Position numbers and translations under genes: made by a program | Assembly: GCA_030688135.1 (NCBI GenBank) | Contig: JAUYIW010000038.1 | Coordinates: 1-30,406, forward strand | Reading direction: 5' to 3' | Length of the DNA: 30,406 bases | From: Candidatus Uhrbacteria bacterium | GTDB taxonomy: Bacteria > Patescibacteriota > Patescibacteriia > UBA9934 | Notes under the pieces: generated by a model | Database searches by the model: none | What the model was told of the DNA's origin: nothing | Seen by the model: the letters and a program-made list of their open reading frames with translations, nothing else | Shown: piece by piece, positions 15,241 through 22,271 of the stretch | Numbering within the stretch: position 1 is the stretch's first letter | Layout: every line of letters starts with the position of its first letter

Positions 15241-15969
15241 ATGACACAATCAAGAATCAATAAATTCATAGCAAGTTCAGGACATTGTTCACGCAGGCAG
15301 GCCGATGAACTAATCGAAGCCGGAGAGGTCAAAATCAACGATAGAGTTGCAAAGCTTGGAGATACAGTGGGACAAAATGACGTGATCACAATAGGTAAAA
15401 AAACAATCGGATCTCGCGAGCAGGATATATACATCGCATTCAACAAGCCCGTTGGCGTGATTTCGACCCTTGATCCCGAAGCTGAAAACTCGGTACTCGA
15501 CTATGTGAAAACCAATGACCGGTTTTTTTATGTTGGCAGGCTTGATGTTCTAAGTTCTGGATTAATGCTTCTTACAAACAATGGTGACGTAGCAAACAAA
15601 ATCACACGATCGGAGGAAGATCACGAAAAAGAATATGTTGTAACAGTAGACAAAAAAATGACAAGACGATTTATTGATAGCATGCGAAGTGGAGTTAACG
15701 TCAAAAATACTGATGGCGAAGCAGGACCATACGTAACCAAGCCAGCGCGAATTAAAAAGCTCTCTGACAATCGATTCAATATTATTTTAACAGAAAGCAA
15801 AAACCGACAAATTAGAAACATGTGCAAAGCGCTAGGATACAGCGTAAAAAAACTAAAACGAATTAGAATAATGAATATAAAACTCCGCGAGCTTGGTGAT
15901 GGTAATTGGAGATATCTTTCAAGTAAAGAAAGGCGGGAGTTGCTTGAAGCTCTAAAGACTAGACCCTAA
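15241..15969 (+). CDS. RsuA/RluB/RluF-family pseudouridine synthase
   Basis: A 242-residue rRNA pseudouridine synthase. Residues 1-50 are an S4 RNA-binding domain (RINKFIASSGHCSRRQADELIEAGEVKINDRVAKLGD). The catalytic domain follows, with NKPVGVIST and the active-site motif FFYVGRLDVLSSGLMLLTN carrying the catalytic aspartate in GRLD, then HEKEYVVTV and ESKNRQIRNMCKALGY. The EKEYVVTVDKKMTRRFIDSMRSGVNV stretch is closest in style to RluF/RluB, which modify 23S rRNA, but the exact target cannot be fixed by eye. A TAGAAT -10-like box about 10 bp before the ATG suggests a very short or absent leader. Confidence 0.92.
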   Translation: MTQSRINKFIASSGHCSRRQADELIEAGEVKINDRVAKLGDTVGQNDVITIGKKTIGSREQDIYIAFNKPVGVISTLDPEAENSVLDYVKTNDRFFYVGRLDVLSSGLMLLTNNGDVANKITRSEEDHEKEYVVTVDKKMTRRFIDSMRSGVNVKNTDGEAGPYVTKPARIKKLSDNRFNIILTESKNRQIRNMCKALGYSVKKLKRIRIMNIKLRELGDGNWRYLSSKERRELLEALKTRP

Positions 15970-16028
15970 ATCTTAAATAAACCAAAATTCAAATTTTAAT
16001 TGATTTAGAATTCCGGATTTAGAATTTT

Positions 16029-16559
16029 ATGAAGATTATATTAATGCTTATCGCTCTCCCATTTTTAATAACTTTCTCAATTGCTGGAATTTCTGCAGCC
16101 CCATGGGTACCCACAAAACCAAAGCAACGTAAAAAGCTAGTAAACCTACTCGACCTAAAAGATGGCATGACTATCTATGACCTAGGTTGCGGTAGTGGAA
16201 CAATGCTTTTTGAAATTGCTAAACGAAACTCGAAAGTTAATCTAATTGGCTATGAAATTTCGCTACTTCCGTATTTAATGGCAATGACCAGAAAAGTGTT
16301 TGGTGGTAAAAAATATAAAAATGTTTCAATAAAATTCGCAAATCTATTTAAACAGGATCTTTCTAAGGCTGACATAGTATTCGTATTTTTATTGGACAAG
16401 TGCTATCCAAAACTAATCAAAAAATTCAAAGAAGACCTGAGTGATAATGTAACCGTAATTGTTGAGGCTTGGCCATTACCAGAAATTAATCCAACCGAAG
16501 TTATCAAAGAGCCTGATCTGCTGAGTATATACTTTTATAAAAGCGAAAATTTTCGCTGA
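16029..16559 (+). CDS. Class I SAM-dependent methyltransferase with N-terminal membrane helix
   Basis: A 176-residue protein. Residues 1-24 form a hydrophobic helix (MKIILMLIALPFLITFSIAG) that probably anchors it. Next comes a short Rossmann methyltransferase core: motif I YDLGCGSGTMLFEIAKR (SAM binding), the acidic NLIGYEISLLPY of strand 2, then ADIVFVFLLDKCYPKLIKKF. The substrate is unknown, and small membrane-tethered methyltransferases of this form are frequent in CPR genomes. It is followed at once by a perfect AGCGAAAATTTTCGCT palindrome overlapping its 3' end and by the promoter of the PfkB cluster. Confidence 0.8.
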   Translation: MKIILMLIALPFLITFSIAGISAAPWVPTKPKQRKKLVNLLDLKDGMTIYDLGCGSGTMLFEIAKRNSKVNLIGYEISLLPYLMAMTRKVFGGKKYKNVSIKFANLFKQDLSKADIVFVFLLDKCYPKLIKKFKEDLSDNVTVIVEAWPLPEINPTEVIKEPDLLSIYFYKSENFR

Positions 16560-16562
16560 AAA

Positions 16563-16571
16563 TGTTATAAT
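16563..16571 (+). promoter_or_regulatory. Extended -10 promoter of the PfkB/DUF2090 cluster
   Basis: TGTTATAAT: TG at 16563-16564 and TATAAT at 16566-16571, directly after the methyltransferase stop. The predicted leader (about 16578-16643) consists almost wholly of the CCTAACA-type tandem tract. Confidence 0.6.
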
Positions 16572-16582
16572 GCACTTGCATA

Positions 16583-16640
16583 ACCTCACCTAAAAACTAA
16601 CACCTAAAACCTAACACCTAAAACCCAATACCAAAACCAT
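16583..16640 (+). repeat. CCTAAAA/CCTAACA tandem leader
   Basis: Imperfect repeats of ACCTAAAAACTAAC and ACCTAAAACCTAAC run up to the pfkB-like start. This is the clearest example in the window of this repeat type placed directly before a start codon. Confidence 0.7.
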
Positions 16641-16643
16641 AAT

Positions 16644-17618
16644 ATGTACGACATACTAACAATTGGCGATATTAAACTAGACACTTTTATTGTTATTTCA
16701 GACGCAAGTGTTCAGTGTGAACTAAAAATGCCTTCATGTAAGCTCTGTATCGAATATGGCACAAAAATTCCAGTAGATAGTATGGAGACCCAAATTGCCG
16801 GTAGCGCACCAAACGTAGCAATTGGCATTACAAAAATGAATAAATCTGCTGCAATCCATAGCATGATGCGAAAAGGCATTCTGTACAGCTTAGCAGTAGA
16901 GTATCTCAAATCTCATAAAGTCGAGACGCGCTACATTAATGCAACTAAGGACGGGGCCACTAGCCTTGCGACAGTGATCAACTACAAAGGTGAATCAACG
17001 CAACTGGTGTCACACCATAACAAACATTTTAGACTTCCAAAAAATACTCCACGATCTGAATGGATTCATATTTCAGAACTTGGAGAAGGCTATGAAAAGT
17101 TATACAAAGATATCATAAGTCTAAAAAAGCAGCGTAACCTAAAAATAAGTTTTAATCCTGGCGCTATACAAATTGAAGAACGCAAGAAAGAAACATTTGA
17201 TCTAATAAAGCAATCCGGTGTTCTATTTTTAAACCAAGATGAGGCAAGAGACATACTGGGTCTTAAAGGCGAACCGCAGATTCACTATGTTATGGCAAAG
17301 CTCATGGGACTTGGACCTAAAATGGTAGTAGTTACTGCTGGGCGCTCTGGCGCTTATGCCTATGACGGTAAACAGCTTGATGTAGTCCCAATGTTCCCTG
17401 GTGAGCGTGTTGAAGCAACCGGTGCCGGTGATGCGTTCGCATCAGGATTCCTAGGCGCCTTAATACACGGTAACAAACATAACGAAGCGTTGAAATGGGG
17501 ATCCATAAACGCCGCTTCGGTAGTTGGAAGCGTTGGGCCAACCAAAGGACTACTTAGCCACACAGAGATAAAAAAGCGCCTTAAAGCAAACCCAACATAC
17601 AAAACAACAGAACTATAA
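16644..17618 (+). CDS. PfkB-family carbohydrate kinase (first copy)
   Basis: A 324-residue ribokinase-like kinase that phosphorylates a sugar or nucleoside with ATP. The N-terminal motif DILTIGDIKLDTFI is the family's first strand. The glycine-rich substrate lid is AGSAPNVAIGITKM, and the C-terminal catalytic signature is GERVEATGAGDAFASGFLGAL, with the catalytic-base aspartate in GAGDAF. An insertion (CELKMPSCKLCIEYGTKIPVDS) with three cysteines precedes the lid and is matched in position by CISLGSKIDVDE in the second kinase at 18504. It is the first gene of a tight plus-strand cluster (gaps of 14-44 bp) running to 21558. The sugar substrate is not determinable. Confidence 0.9.
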   Translation: MYDILTIGDIKLDTFIVISDASVQCELKMPSCKLCIEYGTKIPVDSMETQIAGSAPNVAIGITKMNKSAAIHSMMRKGILYSLAVEYLKSHKVETRYINATKDGATSLATVINYKGESTQLVSHHNKHFRLPKNTPRSEWIHISELGEGYEKLYKDIISLKKQRNLKISFNPGAIQIEERKKETFDLIKQSGVLFLNQDEARDILGLKGEPQIHYVMAKLMGLGPKMVVVTAGRSGAYAYDGKQLDVVPMFPGERVEATGAGDAFASGFLGALIHGNKHNEALKWGSINAASVVGSVGPTKGLLSHTEIKKRLKANPTYKTTEL

Positions 17619-17640
17619 GCTAACAGCCATAAGCTAATTT

Positions 17641-18459
17641 ATGCCTTTATTCATCCTTCCATTCGACCATAGATCTTCATTTTCAAAGCTTATTGGGTTT
17701 ACGTATCCTACAAATCGGAAAGGAACAAGAGAGGCTAAGGCAATGAAAGAAGTGATTTTTGATGGTTTCTTGCAAGCGCGAAATCAAGTTGAAAATAAAG
17801 ATCAGTTAGCAATTTTAGTTGATGAAGAATTTGGAACTGATATTTTAAAAAAAGCAAAGAAGAAAAACATTAAATTTGCTCAAACTGTCGAAAAGACAAG
17901 CCAAGAATTTTTTGATTTTAATTACGAAGATGACTTTGATAAACATCTTCTAAGATATAAACCAGAATTTGCAAAAGCGTTAGTACGCTATAACCCGAAT
18001 CAGCATAAGGCAAATAAAATTCAAAATGCAAAACTAAAAAAGTTGTCAGATTTTTGCATGAAAGAAGATATTAAATTAATAATCGAGCTACTGGTTCAAG
18101 AAGATAATAAAAAAGAAGTTTTAATGCGTTCAATTCAACAAATATTAAAAGCTGGAGTAGAACCAAGCGTTTGGAAACTCGAAGGCTTGCCACACGTAAA
18201 AGATTGGATTGAAATGCGTAGGGCTACCTATATTCCAATCATTGTTCTTGGACGAGGTAGTTCAAAGAAAAAAGTTGATGAATGGCTCAGTGTTGCAGCT
18301 AAAAGTAACGTCGTTGATGGATTTGCAGTTGGGCGCACAATCTTTGCTTCAGTAATTTCTGACTATAGTAATAAAAAGATTGCTAGAAAAGTAGCAGTAG
18401 AAAGAATCGCAAAAAATTATTTACACTTTATAAAGCTCTGGGAAAAGTCAGTCAAATAA
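17641..18459 (+). CDS. DUF2090 / class I aldolase-like protein
   Basis: A 272-residue protein starting MPLFILPFDHRSSFSKLIGF. The FxxPFDHRxSF opening is typical of DUF2090, a TIM-barrel aldolase-like domain found fused to the PfkB-type kinase IolC in some bacteria. Later segments LAILVDEEFG, IIELLVQED, VWKLEGL and VDGFAVGRTIFASVI fit successive barrel strands; KLEG could carry the Schiff-base or metal-site residue. Sitting between two separate PfkB kinases 22 and 44 bp away, it reproduces the kinase-aldolase fusion as stand-alone genes. The inferred role is cleavage of a phosphorylated keto-sugar, as in DKGP-type aldolases. Confidence 0.78.
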   Translation: MPLFILPFDHRSSFSKLIGFTYPTNRKGTREAKAMKEVIFDGFLQARNQVENKDQLAILVDEEFGTDILKKAKKKNIKFAQTVEKTSQEFFDFNYEDDFDKHLLRYKPEFAKALVRYNPNQHKANKIQNAKLKKLSDFCMKEDIKLIIELLVQEDNKKEVLMRSIQQILKAGVEPSVWKLEGLPHVKDWIEMRRATYIPIIVLGRGSSKKKVDEWLSVAAKSNVVDGFAVGRTIFASVISDYSNKKIARKVAVERIAKNYLHFIKLWEKSVK

Positions 18460-18486
18460 TTAGATGACTACCCCGGTTGCACTTTC

Positions 18487-18495
18487 TGTTATAAT
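18487..18495 (+). promoter_or_regulatory. Internal extended -10, near-leaderless start
   Basis: TGTTATAAT ends 8 bp before the ATG of the second PfkB kinase, so a transcript from it would begin at or a few bases before the start codon (leaderless). Confidence 0.5.
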
Positions 18496-18503
18496 AGCTA
18501 AGT

Positions 18504-19478
18504 ATGTACGATGTAATTACCATTGGAAGCGCTATAAGAGACGTATTTTTTGTCTCAAGACACTTTAAAATAATAAGTTCACCTCAATTCTCAACAGGAA
18601 AAGGTGAATGTATTTCGCTTGGGAGTAAAATTGACGTTGATGAACTTGTTCTTGCAACTGGCGGAGGTGCAACTAACGCAGCTGCTACTTTTGCTAGCCT
18701 TGGATTCAATACTGCAACCATAACCCGCGTTGGAGAAGACGATCCAGGAGATGCGGTCATCAAGGATTTACGAAAATTTGGTGTAAAAACTACACTTGTA
18801 AACAAAGTAAAAAATGGCACAACAGGATTTAGCGCTCTTTTAACTACGCAGACTGGCGAAAGATCAATTCTTACGCATCGTGGTGTGAGCTCTGACTTTG
18901 AAGACAAAGATATTCCATGGTCTAAACTTAAATCAAAGTGGGTTTACATGACTTCCCTTGCGGGTAACAACGCTCTCGCACTTAAGATTGCAAAAACTGC
19001 TACAAAAAATGGAGCTAGAGTTGCGTTTAACCCAGGCGCGCTCGAGCTACGAGCAGGCGTAAGGTCTCTTGAGCCAATCATGAGACACCTAACACTTCTG
19101 AACGTTAATCTTGAAGAAGCGCAAATGCTTGCAAAGTCAAAAAGTCGAGACATTAAACGCATTGCCAGTAAAATCGCAAAGCCTGGACTAATGCTTGTAA
19201 TCACCGATAGCTCAAACGGGTCGTACGCGTATCTCGATGGCACCCTATGGTTTGCTCGACCAAGAAATATAAAGGCGGTTTCTAGAACTGGCGCAGGCGA
19301 TGCATTTGGCTCAGGTCTTGTCGCTGCACTAATGAACGATAAAGGCATTGATGAAGCTCTTCAAATCGGTACAATCAATGCGGAATCGGTAATTCAATCA
19401 TTCGGGGCAAAGCAGGGCATACTAGCAAGCTGGCCAAACAAAAAATTAACAGATAAAATACGCGTGAGAACGCTTTAA
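18504..19478 (+). CDS. PfkB-family carbohydrate kinase (second copy)
   Basis: A 324-residue ribokinase-like kinase, the same length as the one at 16644 and probably an ancient paralog. Key blocks are YDVITIGSAIRDVFF, the lid GGGATNAAATFASLGF, ITRVGEDDPGDAVI, a GTTGFSALLTTQTGERSILTHRG sugar-binding loop, AFNPGALEL and the catalytic SRTGAGDAFGSGLVAAL. It keeps the canonical GG lid and RVGxDxxG loop, so it looks more like a classic ribokinase/fructokinase than the first copy, where these are altered (SMMRKGILYS). Two kinases around one aldolase suggest sequential phosphorylation or alternative substrates. Confidence 0.9.
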   Translation: MYDVITIGSAIRDVFFVSRHFKIISSPQFSTGKGECISLGSKIDVDELVLATGGGATNAAATFASLGFNTATITRVGEDDPGDAVIKDLRKFGVKTTLVNKVKNGTTGFSALLTTQTGERSILTHRGVSSDFEDKDIPWSKLKSKWVYMTSLAGNNALALKIAKTATKNGARVAFNPGALELRAGVRSLEPIMRHLTLLNVNLEEAQMLAKSKSRDIKRIASKIAKPGLMLVITDSSNGSYAYLDGTLWFARPRNIKAVSRTGAGDAFGSGLVAALMNDKGIDEALQIGTINAESVIQSFGAKQGILASWPNKKLTDKIRVRTL

Positions 19479-19494
19479 CTAGTAACTAAAAATT

Positions 19495-19818
19495 ATGAAT
19501 AATCCACAATGTTCCAACTGCGGTGAAGCATGTAAAGAAAATAATACTTGCCAGTGTGTCCAGCCAATCCCAACTACAGGTCACCCACATGCGTTTAACC
19601 TATCCCTATTTCTTAGTGGTCTTGCGTTAATCATTGCCTTTGGCGGAATCTTTACACTTAATATGATCCGATCAAACGAGCCCGTAACCGTAGTCACAAT
19701 TTCTTCTAGCGAAAATGAATTGGAACAAGTTACTACAGAGAAAACCGTAACTACATCGGTTACGATTGCATCAGGTAATGGCGAAGGTCTTAACATGTCA
19801 GTTACGATTCTTGAATAA
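19495..19818 (+). CDS. Small zinc-ribbon/transmembrane protein
   Basis: A 107-residue protein of unknown function. The N-terminus has five cysteines (CSNCGEACKENNTCQC) that could form a small zinc site. A transmembrane helix follows (LSLFLSGLALIIAFGGIFTLNMI), then a T/S/V-rich C-terminal tail with repeated TVVTI/TEKTVTTSVTIASG words, likely on the outside. It lies 16 bp from its neighbours on both sides within the PfkB cluster. Confidence 0.65.
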   Translation: MNNPQCSNCGEACKENNTCQCVQPIPTTGHPHAFNLSLFLSGLALIIAFGGIFTLNMIRSNEPVTVVTISSSENELEQVTTEKTVTTSVTIASGNGEGLNMSVTILE

Positions 19819-19834
19819 TTCAATTACAGTTATT

Positions 19835-20800
19835 ATGACCAAGATCTTTATAACAAGGGACATTCCAGATGCTGGATTAAAAATGCTTAAGAAACACAAA
19901 AGTATTAAGCTAAGCATTTACCAAAAAGATAAAAAGATCCCAAGAAAGGAACTGCTGACGCATGTAAAAGGAGTGGATATAATACTCTCTATCCTCACCG
20001 ACAAAATAGATGCGCAAGTTATGGATGCGGCAGGCCCTCAGTTAAAAATGATTGCGAATTATGCAGTTGGTTTTAATAATATCGATATTGAAGCAGCAAA
20101 AAAGCGCGGGATAATTGTTACTAATGCTCCTGGACCAGAAATAACAGAATCTGTTGCAGAACATGCTGTGGCATTTATATTTGGGTTAGCGCACCGCATT
20201 TTAGAAACTGATAAGTTCAACAGAGCTGGTAAGTATACTGGATGGGGACCAAAGCTTTTGCTCGGAACTGACGTAACTGGAAAAACTTTAGGCATTATTG
20301 GAACTGGGAATATTGGTAACGCGCTTGCCAGAAGACTTCATGATGGCTTTGATATTAAAATTTTATATAACGACATTAAACGAAGTCCAAACCTTGAAAA
20401 GAAATACGGTGCGAAATTTAGAACAAAAGATCAACTACTTAAGGAATCGGATTTTGTAAGTCTTCATGTGCCACTTCTACCAGGAACAGTTCATCTCATT
20501 GGTGCGCGTGAACTTAAAATGATGAAAAAAACAGCCTTTCTCATTAATACTTCACGAGGGCCAGTTGTGGATGAGGCCGCTTTGACAAAGGCGCTTACAA
20601 ATGGTGAAATTGCAGGCGCAGGGCTTGATGTATATGAAAATGAACCAAAAATCAACAAGACTCTTTTGAAGCTTCAAAATACTATACTTACTCCGCACAC
20701 TGCGTCTGCTACGGTCGAAACTCGCCAGGCTATGAGCCGAACTGCAGCTACAAACATTCTGGCTTTTCTAAGCAACAAACAAATACCAAATAAAATATAA
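19835..20800 (+). CDS. D-isomer-specific 2-hydroxyacid dehydrogenase
   Basis: A 321-residue NAD(P)H-dependent dehydrogenase of the glyoxylate/hydroxypyruvate reductase type. The Rossmann motif is LGIIGTGNIGNALARRL. The catalytic triad is visible as the arginine in INTSRGPVVDE, the glutamate in DVYENEP and the histidine in ILTPHTASAT. Substrate-binding MIANYAVGFNNIDIEAAKKRGI is typical of the GRHPR branch, which reduces glyoxylate or hydroxypyruvate; D-lactate or phosphoglycerate activity cannot be excluded. ATG 19835 (MTKIFITRDIP) is preferred because a longer reading would overlap the preceding gene and add non-family residues. Confidence 0.93.
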   Translation: MTKIFITRDIPDAGLKMLKKHKSIKLSIYQKDKKIPRKELLTHVKGVDIILSILTDKIDAQVMDAAGPQLKMIANYAVGFNNIDIEAAKKRGIIVTNAPGPEITESVAEHAVAFIFGLAHRILETDKFNRAGKYTGWGPKLLLGTDVTGKTLGIIGTGNIGNALARRLHDGFDIKILYNDIKRSPNLEKKYGAKFRTKDQLLKESDFVSLHVPLLPGTVHLIGARELKMMKKTAFLINTSRGPVVDEAALTKALTNGEIAGAGLDVYENEPKINKTLLKLQNTILTPHTASATVETRQAMSRTAATNILAFLSNKQIPNKI

Positions 20801-20814
20801 TTAATAACTTTGCT

Positions 20815-21558
20815 ATGAATGAAGAATCATCCAAACATGCAAAGGAGGGAAAAGAGGTAAAGATCGGAGGAAGGCCACTGCCGAAAGGATGGCCTAATAT
20901 ATTGTCGGGAGTGGTCGCAGTAATAATTGTGCTTCTACTATTTGCACTATTAAAACCAGCTCAAATGGAAGAGGGTAGCACAGGCGAAGAAGACACTTCA
21001 AATGTTGCAGCCATAGGAGCTGAACCAGTAAATTACATTTACACTCCAATAACACAATGGGAACTGTCAGAAAGAGCACAGGGCGGAATTCAGACTCTTA
21101 CACGCGGACAAATTATGCTAGATGGAATTGTACAAGATCCAACCGACGAGAACATAGTTTACTTTGCTGCTTCGGCGTATGACTCATCTAGAAAACAAAA
21201 TCTGATTAGCATTTATAGTTACCGAACAGATAACTATAACTTTGAAAGAATTTTCCGTACAATTTACTCCACTGGAAGCCTTGATGATATTGCAAGTGGA
21301 GCTGTGCCAAGTTTCCACGTAGCCGGATACGACAACGGTAAGCTAGTGATTCTAGTTAAAGATAGATCCATTCTTATGCAAGAATGTGAAAATCTTTACT
21401 CATTCGCAGCAAGCAACCCAGAGACTACTTCACTACTTACATTGAACATAACCGACCCATATAGTGGGTTTGGTGAATTCTCTCCGGGCGAAGAATTAAT
21501 GAATACGGCCACAACAATGAAAGCAGAATGCGAGAATCCAACACCAAGCGCGGAATAA
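20815..21558 (+). CDS. Membrane-anchored protein of unknown function
   Basis: A 247-residue protein with a short basic cytoplasmic segment (about 30 residues), one transmembrane helix (NILSGVVAVIIVLLLFALL) and an extracytoplasmic domain of about 190 residues. The outer part has a beta-rich, repeat-poor look (GGIQTLTRGQIMLDGIVQDPTDENIVYFAASAYDSS...). A single pair of cysteines (MQECENLY and MKAECEN) could form a disulfide. No family recognised. It is last in the cluster and is followed by a terminator. Confidence 0.7.
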   Translation: MNEESSKHAKEGKEVKIGGRPLPKGWPNILSGVVAVIIVLLLFALLKPAQMEEGSTGEEDTSNVAAIGAEPVNYIYTPITQWELSERAQGGIQTLTRGQIMLDGIVQDPTDENIVYFAASAYDSSRKQNLISIYSYRTDNYNFERIFRTIYSTGSLDDIASGAVPSFHVAGYDNGKLVILVKDRSILMQECENLYSFAASNPETTSLLTLNITDPYSGFGEFSPGEELMNTATTMKAECENPTPSAE

Positions 21559-21570
21559 TTACAAAGAATT

Positions 21571-21602
21571 AAAAAATCCCCGGCCTTGCTGGGGATTTTT
21601 GT
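21571..21602 (+). terminator. Terminator of the PfkB cluster
   Basis: AAAAATCCCC pairs with GGGGATTTTT around a 9-nt loop; T-rich tail. Confidence 0.9.
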
Positions 21603-21705
21603 ATATTCTAACTTCAACGAAGTTATCAATCTCTCTTTCACAATTTTGAAAACTACCAAAACACCCTTCACTGCATCTTCAAAAAATTGAAGCTGAAGCG
21701 AAGGG

Positions 21706-21782
21706 TGGTGGACCTGAAGGGATTCGAACCCTTGACCCCCTGCTTGCAAAGCAGGTGCTCTAACCAGCTGAGCTACAGGCCC
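21706..21782 (-). tRNA. tRNA-Ala(UGC), CCA encoded
   Basis: Reading the minus strand, the 5' GGGCCTG pairs with 3' CAGGTCC. The D-arm is TAGCTCAGCTGGTTAGAGC, the anticodon arm is CCTGC-TTTGCAA-GCAGG with anticodon TGC at 21746-21748, and the T-arm contains GGTTCGAATCC. The discriminator A is followed by a genome-encoded CCA (21706-21708). The gene is intact, and its first 12 bases recur in the duplicated block at 22019. Confidence 0.97.
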
Positions 21783-21908
21783 ATAAATTCCCGGTTTGGC
21801 TTATTTTCGATTCAAGGGGCCCGATGCCTTGTCGCCGTACATTGAGTACGCCTCCTTCGGCACCACCCTTTCATCAAAACTAATCTCAAACTGGAAATTT
21901 ATGGAACA
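21771..21908. repeat. Direct repeat copy 1: tRNA-Ala 5' end plus upstream flank
   Basis: A 138-bp block repeated at 22019-22156, 248 bp away, with two adjacent mismatches near its end. This copy includes the first 12 nt of the functional tRNA-Ala and its upstream (promoter) flank. Confidence 0.95.
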
Positions 21909-22018
21909 GTTAATCTGAAACATTTCAGTTAGGCTATCAATGCGGAATCCAGATCAACATCCGTTTTAGTGTTTGGACCAGCTGTGAAATCCTCCGAAGC
22001 TCGAAGAGCGAAGGAGGA
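21909..22018. other. Unique spacer between the two repeat copies
   Basis: No gene is seen. The right end carries a symmetric hairpin at about 21991-22018: CCTCC, GAA, GCTC, GAA loop, GAGC, GAA, GGAGG, so the internal loop and the apical loop use the same GAA triplet. CTGAAACATTTCAG forms a second small hairpin near 21916. Confidence 0.5.
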
Positions 22019-22156
22019 AGCTACAGGCCCATAAATTCCCGGTTTGGCTTATTTTCGATTCAAGGGGCCCGATGCCTTGTCGCCGTACATTGAGTACGCC
22101 TCCTTCGGCACCACCCTTTCATCAAAACTAATCTCAAACTGAGAATTTATGGAACA
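22019..22156. repeat. Direct repeat copy 2, with a 12-nt tRNA-Ala fragment
   Basis: This copy starts with AGCTACAGGCCC, the first 12 nt of tRNA-Ala in reverse complement, without the rest of the tRNA. The remainder is the same flank as copy 1. It ends about 115 bp before the L,D-transpeptidase start. Confidence 0.95.
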
Positions 22157-22271
22157 ATTGCAGGGCACCTTTTTTGACTTGACTAATGATCCGTGCGAGA
22201 GAAATATACAATATTACTACATACCTGTCAATATTAAACTCGATTTATACAAGAAAATACTATATAATCTA

